Position numbers and translations under genes: made by a program. Of a stretch of DNA of 64,000 bases, positions 60,345 to 64,000 are shown in pieces. This DNA comes from a virus. Below the pieces are notes generated by a model that did no database searches, had not been told where the DNA came from, and saw only the letters and a program-made list of their open reading frames with translations. The first letter of the stretch is position 1. The number at the start of each line of letters is the position of its first letter. The stretch is from the IMG/VR virus record IMGVR_UViG_3300024180_000005, positions 16,219 to 80,218 of that record. One strand, given 5' to 3'.

Positions 60345-61066
60345 TATCTTTTTACTAATTTTAGTACTACTTGCTGGTCTCCACCGCTTATATTGAACTT
60401 CAGTCCGTCTTCCCAAGCTTCGTTTCTAATCTCAATCAGAACTCTTCTTCTTTCATTGTCGGTATTGTCTAAGTTCATTGTTCCTCGTCCTACCTTGATT
60501 AGTGTGTCAGATATCCCGTAAGAGTAATCGTTCTTTTTTGCAAATCTTGCATCAAGCCAGTTTCCTTTTAAAGTAACTCTTTTGTGTCCCATAGATTTTA
60601 ACCAATCTTGTACTCTTGTCAGATATCCGTCTATCTTATCCACCATAGATTCTTCTTGTTTAGCGAAACCACCCATTATGATGAAAGTTATGGTAAGGCC
60701 TTTGTAATCCATTCCTATGTTGAAGTTTATATCTTTTTCTTCACTTAGGTCGTAGAATCTTTCTATCTCATTTATAACTTCTTTTATCTTCTCGAAAGAA
60801 GTCAGACATTTTTCCATTCCTATATTTATACCATCTAGCTTTCCTAAAGAAAGGGTAACCATTTTGGCTTTTCTGTATTTACTAACATCTTTCATATAAG
60901 GAGTTACATCCTTAACGTGGTTATCAACTATAACCACATTCTTTATAGTTAAAGAATCTGGATTTTCATCAGTATAGTCAGTAAATAACTGTCTAATATC
61001 TAAATCGGTATGTTCATCAAACTCTCTGACTTCTTGGCTTTCTATGAATCTTCTTAGGTATTTCAT
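60344..61066 (-). CDS. tagged hypothetical protein, 240 aa
   Basis: Start at 61066 (MKYLRRFIESQEVREFDEHT) chosen for the tag; 35 upstream codons are open but are out of frame with the coding of the neighbour. The body alternates strands and helices (SLTIKNVVIVDNHVKDVTPY, GLTITFIIMGGFAKQEESMV) and ends near NISGGDQQVVLKLVKR. No known family recognised. Same operon as its neighbours. Confidence 0.6.
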   Translation of the reverse strand: MKYLRRFIESQEVREFDEHTDLDIRQLFTDYTDENPDSLTIKNVVIVDNHVKDVTPYMKDVSKYRKAKMVTLSLGKLDGINIGMEKCLTSFEKIKEVINEIERFYDLSEEKDINFNIGMDYKGLTITFIIMGGFAKQEESMVDKIDGYLTRVQDWLKSMGHKRVTLKGNWLDARFAKKNDYSYGISDTLIKVGRGTMNLDNTDNERRRVLIEIRNEAWEDGLKFNISGGDQQVVLKLVKR

Positions 61067-61067
61067 C

Positions 61068-61388
61068 TTATCTAAATTTATTTGGATATATAGTCCTCCA
61101 TTCATGTCCCTGTGGAACGTCCGATGCCCTAACTCCAAAAACTTTCTTTTCTGGACTGGTGTCTTTGCCATCCATTAAGAAGTTGTTGTTACTCGCCCAA
61201 ACCTCCATAGTTCTATTGATTGGTTGTCCGTCAGAAAATGGAAATCGGATTCCCGTTTTATTATCTATTTTAGAAATTCTTCTATCTGGAGAAATAGAAA
61301 CGGTTATCACAAGTTTAGGATTTCTCTTACTTGTGAAAACTATTTCATGTTTACCAAATTCTTCGTTGAATTTCTTTAGATGTTTCAT
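61068..61388 (-). CDS. tagged hypothetical protein, 106 aa
   Basis: Start at 61388 gives MKHLKKFNEEFGKHEIVFTS, a tag match; the ORF can extend five codons further. The body is basic and strand-rich (KLVITVSISPDRRISKIDNK, EVWASNNNFLMDGKDTS) with no motif. Gap of 1 bp to both neighbours: tightly packed operon. Function unknown. Confidence 0.6.
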   Translation of the reverse strand: MKHLKKFNEEFGKHEIVFTSKRNPKLVITVSISPDRRISKIDNKTGIRFPFSDGQPINRTMEVWASNNNFLMDGKDTSPEKKVFGVRASDVPQGHEWRTIYPNKFR

Positions 61389-61389
61389 C

Positions 61390-61815
61390 TTATTTGAAGT
61401 CACTGAATTTTCTCAATCCTTCGAATTGAGCTTGATCCATAGATTCATCTTCTAAACCTTCTTCAGATTCTTCAGATTCTAAATCTTCTAAACCTTCTTC
61501 AGAATCTAAATCTTCTAAACCTTCTTCAGAATCTTGTGCATTATGGAAATCAGCCAATACCTCAGTTATTTTAGCTTTAAGTTCTTCTGGATCACAATCT
61601 TCACCACACTCTTCAATAGTCGCAAGAACTCTGTTTACAACTTCTTCAAGTTCTAAACTTTCTTCTTCTTCAGTTTCTTCACCACCAAATGCTTGTGCGT
61701 CTTGTGCGTCTTGTGCGTCTTGATCAGCAAAGATTTCATCATTTTTCATTTGATCTGCTTCTTCATCTGCGAAAAAGTTATCAGCAAAGTATTCGAATTT
61801 TTTAAGATTTTTCAT
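61390..61815 (-). CDS. tagged, highly acidic repeat protein, 141 aa
   Basis: Start at 61815 (MKNLKKFEYFADNFFADEEA) or two codons earlier. It contains a DAQDAQDAQ run, a Glu-rich stretch (GGEETEEEESLELEEVV) and three copies of SEEGLEDL/ES, and ends FEGLRKFSDFK. Extreme acidity and the tag resemble small acidic prohead core proteins in T4-like phages. No fold recognised. It is probably disordered apart from a central helix and a Cys pair (EECGEDCDPEELK). Confidence 0.65.
   Translation of the reverse strand: MKNLKKFEYFADNFFADEEADQMKNDEIFADQDAQDAQDAQAFGGEETEEEESLELEEVVNRVLATIEECGEDCDPEELKAKITEVLADFHNAQDSEEGLEDLDSEEGLEDLESEESEEGLEDESMDQAQFEGLRKFSDFK
61440..61535 (-). repeat. tandem repeats encoding SEEGLEDL
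   Basis: About three near-identical units of roughly 24-30 bp (complement of AAACCTTCTTCAGAATCTAA) within the acidic tagged gene. A second 9-bp repeat (GTCTTGTGC, three times) at about 61694-61724 encodes DAQDAQDAQ. Confidence 0.75.
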
Positions 61816-61849
61816 AATCATAATAAGTTTTTTTTTGTTTTTTATATAG

Positions 61850-61860
61850 TATATATTAAG
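61850..61860 (-). promoter_or_regulatory. AT box CTTAATATATA-like, minus strand
   Basis: Reads CTTAATATATA upstream of the acidic tagged gene, about 35 bp from its ATG; a looser form of the plus-strand box. Confidence 0.35.
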
Positions 61861-61870
61861 TTATAAAACC

Positions 61871-61902
61871 AAAAAAAATGTCACCTTTTGAGTGACATTT
61901 AT
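61871..61902 (-). terminator. intrinsic terminator of the metallopeptidase gene
   Basis: AAATGTCACTC-AAAAG-GTGACATTT with a run of T in the minus direction, 25 bp after the stop. Confidence 0.8.
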
Positions 61903-61926
61903 GATTATTTTTATAATATTCTTTAT

Positions 61927-63222
61927 TTATAAGAATTTCTTATTTGAGATGTTTGGTTTAATACCCATTGAGTCTTGGTATTTTCCCCAATTAAGTATAG
62001 ACTCTGTTTTACTAGCCAATTTATTGGATATTTTTGAATGTAACTTGTTTGTTTTTGTGTCCTTTGCCATACTGAATAGTTTAGATATTTTCTTTAATAA
62101 CTTCTTAGATTCAAATTTAAACATTTTTTCCTTATTAGAGAAATAATAATCACTATTTTTTATATCTTTTTTAAGATTTTTCAAGAAATTTTGAAAAAAA
62201 TCATTTTTTATATCTAAATCTGGATCTTCTTCGGCTTTCTTACCAGTTAAAAGTTCTAAAAATGGATCACTATCATATTTAGGATCTCTTAATAATCCAG
62301 AAAGTGAATCTAATTTTGACCCAATTATATTATTTAAAATTAAATCTTTTAGAGTTTCAATAACTTCTTCATCTGATTGATTATCTACTCGTATATCACT
62401 AGATTCTAATCTATCTCTTATTGAATCAATACTTTCTAAAAGTTTGTCATCAAACTTCTGATAAGTCCATTCCGACATTTCTTTTAAAATTTTCCATGTT
62501 TTATTATTAGTTATAAAATTTAAAAAGTCATCTTTAGTTACACCCTGTACTTCCATTCTAGACGCAATCTCTGCGGATCTAACAATAGATTCTGTTTTTG
62601 ATATGAAGTATAAGTAATAAAAAAATTCATCCACTGCGGGTATTCCAAATCTTAATTTACTTATTGCACTATATTTAGCAACATCTTCGAAATCTTTACC
62701 ACCTTTTATAAAAGATAAATCATAAGAGTGCATTAGTTCGTGTCCTAATGTTGAAACTACTTGTGCCTTATTACTTAATAAAATATCCTTAACCGATTTT
62801 GTCCAAAAATCCTTTTTAGTACTCCTTGACCAAGGGAAATCAAATTTTATACCTAAATTTATTTTACCATCACTAAGATATTCGATATGAAAGTTTTTTC
62901 TATCAATTTTAGTGTTTGGGTTAAAGTATGCACCAATAATCCCAGCATTATTACTATCTTTTCTGTTTACTTCATCGATAAGTATTTTAATATTAAATTC
63001 ATTTATCTCAAAATCATTTATTTTACCGGATAGTGCTAAGTCGAAACTTAACTCTATTTCATTCGCATCAACAGTATATTTATCGCTAACTTCTCTGTTA
63101 AATAAAATGTTTTTCATACCCAATCTTTCTATTATAGAATCATATAGTTTTTGTGCCAAATCGGTTATACCGGTTGGGACACCAACTGCCTCATTTAAAT
63201 CAAATCTTTTTAAATACTTCAT
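61927..63222 (-). CDS. tagged zinc metallopeptidase (HExxH), 431 aa
   Basis: N-terminal tag MKYLKRFDLNEAVGVPTG. A zinc-binding HELMHSYD motif (His161, Glu162, His165) lies in STLGHELMHSYDLSF; a second part, SAEIASRMEVQG, about 50 residues later is a plausible third-ligand Glu helix as in HExxH-x(n)-E gluzincins. The C-terminal 150 residues are lysine/aspartate-rich and helical. Possible roles: a virion-delivered protease acting on host proteins, or a head maturation enzyme. It is separated from the rest of the tagged operon by a terminator, so it has its own transcript. Confidence 0.75.
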   Translation of the reverse strand: MKYLKRFDLNEAVGVPTGITDLAQKLYDSIIERLGMKNILFNREVSDKYTVDANEIELSFDLALSGKINDFEINEFNIKILIDEVNRKDSNNAGIIGAYFNPNTKIDRKNFHIEYLSDGKINLGIKFDFPWSRSTKKDFWTKSVKDILLSNKAQVVSTLGHELMHSYDLSFIKGGKDFEDVAKYSAISKLRFGIPAVDEFFYYLYFISKTESIVRSAEIASRMEVQGVTKDDFLNFITNNKTWKILKEMSEWTYQKFDDKLLESIDSIRDRLESSDIRVDNQSDEEVIETLKDLILNNIIGSKLDSLSGLLRDPKYDSDPFLELLTGKKAEEDPDLDIKNDFFQNFLKNLKKDIKNSDYYFSNKEKMFKFESKKLLKKISKLFSMAKDTKTNKLHSKISNKLASKTESILNWGKYQDSMGIKPNISNKKFL

Positions 63223-63271
63223 ATCTTTTAATTATTTATAGTGTATATATTATTTTTAAATATTTATTTTG

Positions 63272-63279
63272 TATATTTG
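63272..63279 (+). promoter_or_regulatory. host-type promoter -7 box TATATTTG
   Basis: TAnnTTTG about 20 bp upstream of the metallophosphoesterase start; the only clear plus-strand example noticed in the window. Confidence 0.5.
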
Positions 63280-63298
63280 TAAAAAGATTAAAAATTAA

Positions 63299-63907
63299 AT
63301 GAAATACGATAAACAAAACATATTATTTATAAGTGATCAACATGTAGCTCATAAGAAAGTTATTGAATATGATAAAAGACCATTTAAAGATATTGATGAA
63401 ATGCATATGGAATTCATTAAAAGATGGAATTCAGTAGTTGGTGATGATGATATTGTTTACAACTTAGGTGATCTTTCTTTTGGTGGTACTGAAATTACTA
63501 AATGGTTTGTTCATAGTCTTAAAGGTAAGATTATTCATATTATGGGTAACCATGATAAAATGAAAGATATTATAAAGTTAGATAGAATGGATGAAGTACA
63601 TGAGTATGGTACTGAAATTTGGGTAAAGGATGAAGAAACTGATGGTCTTAGAGGATGTCACGGGTATCAACATATTATAATGAGTCACTATCCAATCTTT
63701 TCTTGGAATAGAAGTCACTATGGTAGTTGGCATCTACATGGCCATACACACGGGTCTTTGATGGCTACCCAACAAGAGTATTATAAAAGAAAAGTAATGG
63801 ATGTTGGATGTCCTTGTATTGACTACACTCCAATTTCCTATGCTGAGGTAAGAAAAATAATGAAAAATAAAAAAGTAGGAGTTGTTGATCACCACGGAGA
63901 GAAATAA
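63299..63907 (+). CDS. calcineurin-like metallophosphoesterase, 202 aa
   Basis: All motifs present: ILFISDQHVAHK (D-x-H), VYNLGDLSFGG (GD), IIHIMGNHDKM (GNH), IMSHYPIFSW (H) and WHLHGHTHG (GHxH), giving a di-metal site. Phage relatives act on phosphodiesters or phosphoesters of unknown identity, sometimes in DNA repair or RNA processing. Begins MKYDKQNILFISD; the MKY start is coincidental, since the sequence runs straight into the catalytic domain. Confidence 0.9.
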   Translation: MKYDKQNILFISDQHVAHKKVIEYDKRPFKDIDEMHMEFIKRWNSVVGDDDIVYNLGDLSFGGTEITKWFVHSLKGKIIHIMGNHDKMKDIIKLDRMDEVHEYGTEIWVKDEETDGLRGCHGYQHIIMSHYPIFSWNRSHYGSWHLHGHTHGSLMATQQEYYKRKVMDVGCPCIDYTPISYAEVRKIMKNKKVGVVDHHGEK

Positions 63908-63911
63908 AACT

Positions 63912-64000
63912 ATGATAGAAAGATGGGATTGTATGGTAGTAGTTTGTATCGAACCAATCGAAGGACTTCGTGTTGGTAGTACATATAAAGTAAAAGGCCA
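63912..64000 (+). CDS. partial hypothetical protein at window end
   Basis: The ATG lies 5 bp after the phosphoesterase stop and reads MIERWDCMVVVCIEPIEGLR into GSTYKVKG before the window ends. The start of a small strand-rich protein, probably an operon partner of the phosphoesterase; it continues beyond 64000. Confidence 0.45.
   Translation, partial: MIERWDCMVVVCIEPIEGLRVGSTYKVKG

Noticed and set aside
63299-63340. MKYDKQN start of the phosphoesterase as a tag
   Set aside because: The catalytic D-x-H motif follows at once, leaving no separate leader; the MKY match is coincidental.
1-64000. Prophage or integrative element
   Set aside because: No integrase, attachment site, excisionase or lysogeny repressor was seen; gene content is that of a large lytic phage.

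Overview
The window looks like part of a large, AT-rich lytic myovirus genome, distantly T4-like, infecting a member of the Bacteroidota (probably a flavobacterium). The T4-like evidence is a gp32-type single-stranded DNA binding protein, a UvsX/RecA recombinase, class I ribonucleotide reductase small subunit, a tail-tube-like protein, a T4 Pnk-like P-loop kinase, and many free-standing homing endonucleases. The Bacteroidota evidence is a set of TAnnTTTG promoter boxes (the Bacteroidota -7 element), starts without Shine-Dalgarno sequences, Lcl/DUF1566 and LamG adhesin domains, and an Hc1-like histone. No integrase, repressor-integrase module, rRNA or CRISPR was found. The major capsid, terminase, sheath and prohead protease genes are not in this window.

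Layout. 1-1.4 kb: end of a DnaJ-like gene and small genes. 1.4-7.2 kb (minus): two large adhesin/tail-fibre genes sharing a repeated Lcl module. 7.2-10.3 kb: a structural (neck-like) protein, a DEDDh exonuclease, small genes, two decayed genes and a putative small RNA. 10.3-14 kb: homing endonuclease, nrdB, DNA cytosine methyltransferase. 14-16.5 kb (plus): five genes whose products start with a shared short N-terminal tag. 16.5-20.4 kb: small genes, gp32-like SSB, a second homing endonuclease and a degenerate tRNA-like element. 20.4-24.4 kb: virion structural genes. 24.4-30.9 kb (minus): a compact glycan/sugar-modification island with about seven glycosyltransferase-like proteins, a methyltransferase and an acetyltransferase. 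31-36.4 kb: ClpA/C-like unfoldase, a frameshifted endonuclease, a CYTH-MgtC pair and a tagged rhodanese. 36.5-38.5 kb and 41-45 kb (minus): many small, probably early genes. 38.6-41.2 and 45.4-47.6 kb: structural and tagged proteins. 48-57 kb: exonuclease, a nuclease-helicase/methyltransferase/HTH operon resembling a restriction-modification system, HAD phosphatase, Hc1-like histone, RecA. 57-63 kb: another endonuclease, then a minus-strand operon of tagged proteins ending upstream in a tagged zinc metallopeptidase. 63.3-64 kb: metallophosphoesterase and a partial gene.

Three themes stand out. First, at least 13 otherwise unrelated proteins, plus two mini-ORFs that hold little more than the tag, share an N-terminus of the type MKYLKxFNE, resembling in length and position the T4 capsid targeting sequence (MKTYQEFIAE). 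They may be packaged in the head and injected; they include a metallopeptidase, a P-loop ATPase, a rhodanese and an acidic repeat protein. Second, nine plus-strand genes carry the box TTTAATATATAA (or a close variant) exactly 3 nt before the start codon, whereas many small minus-strand genes carry TAnnTTTG. This suggests two expression classes. Third, the phage encodes a sizeable glycosyltransferase island and a restriction-modification-like operon.

Functions are assigned by reading motifs only; no database search was possible.
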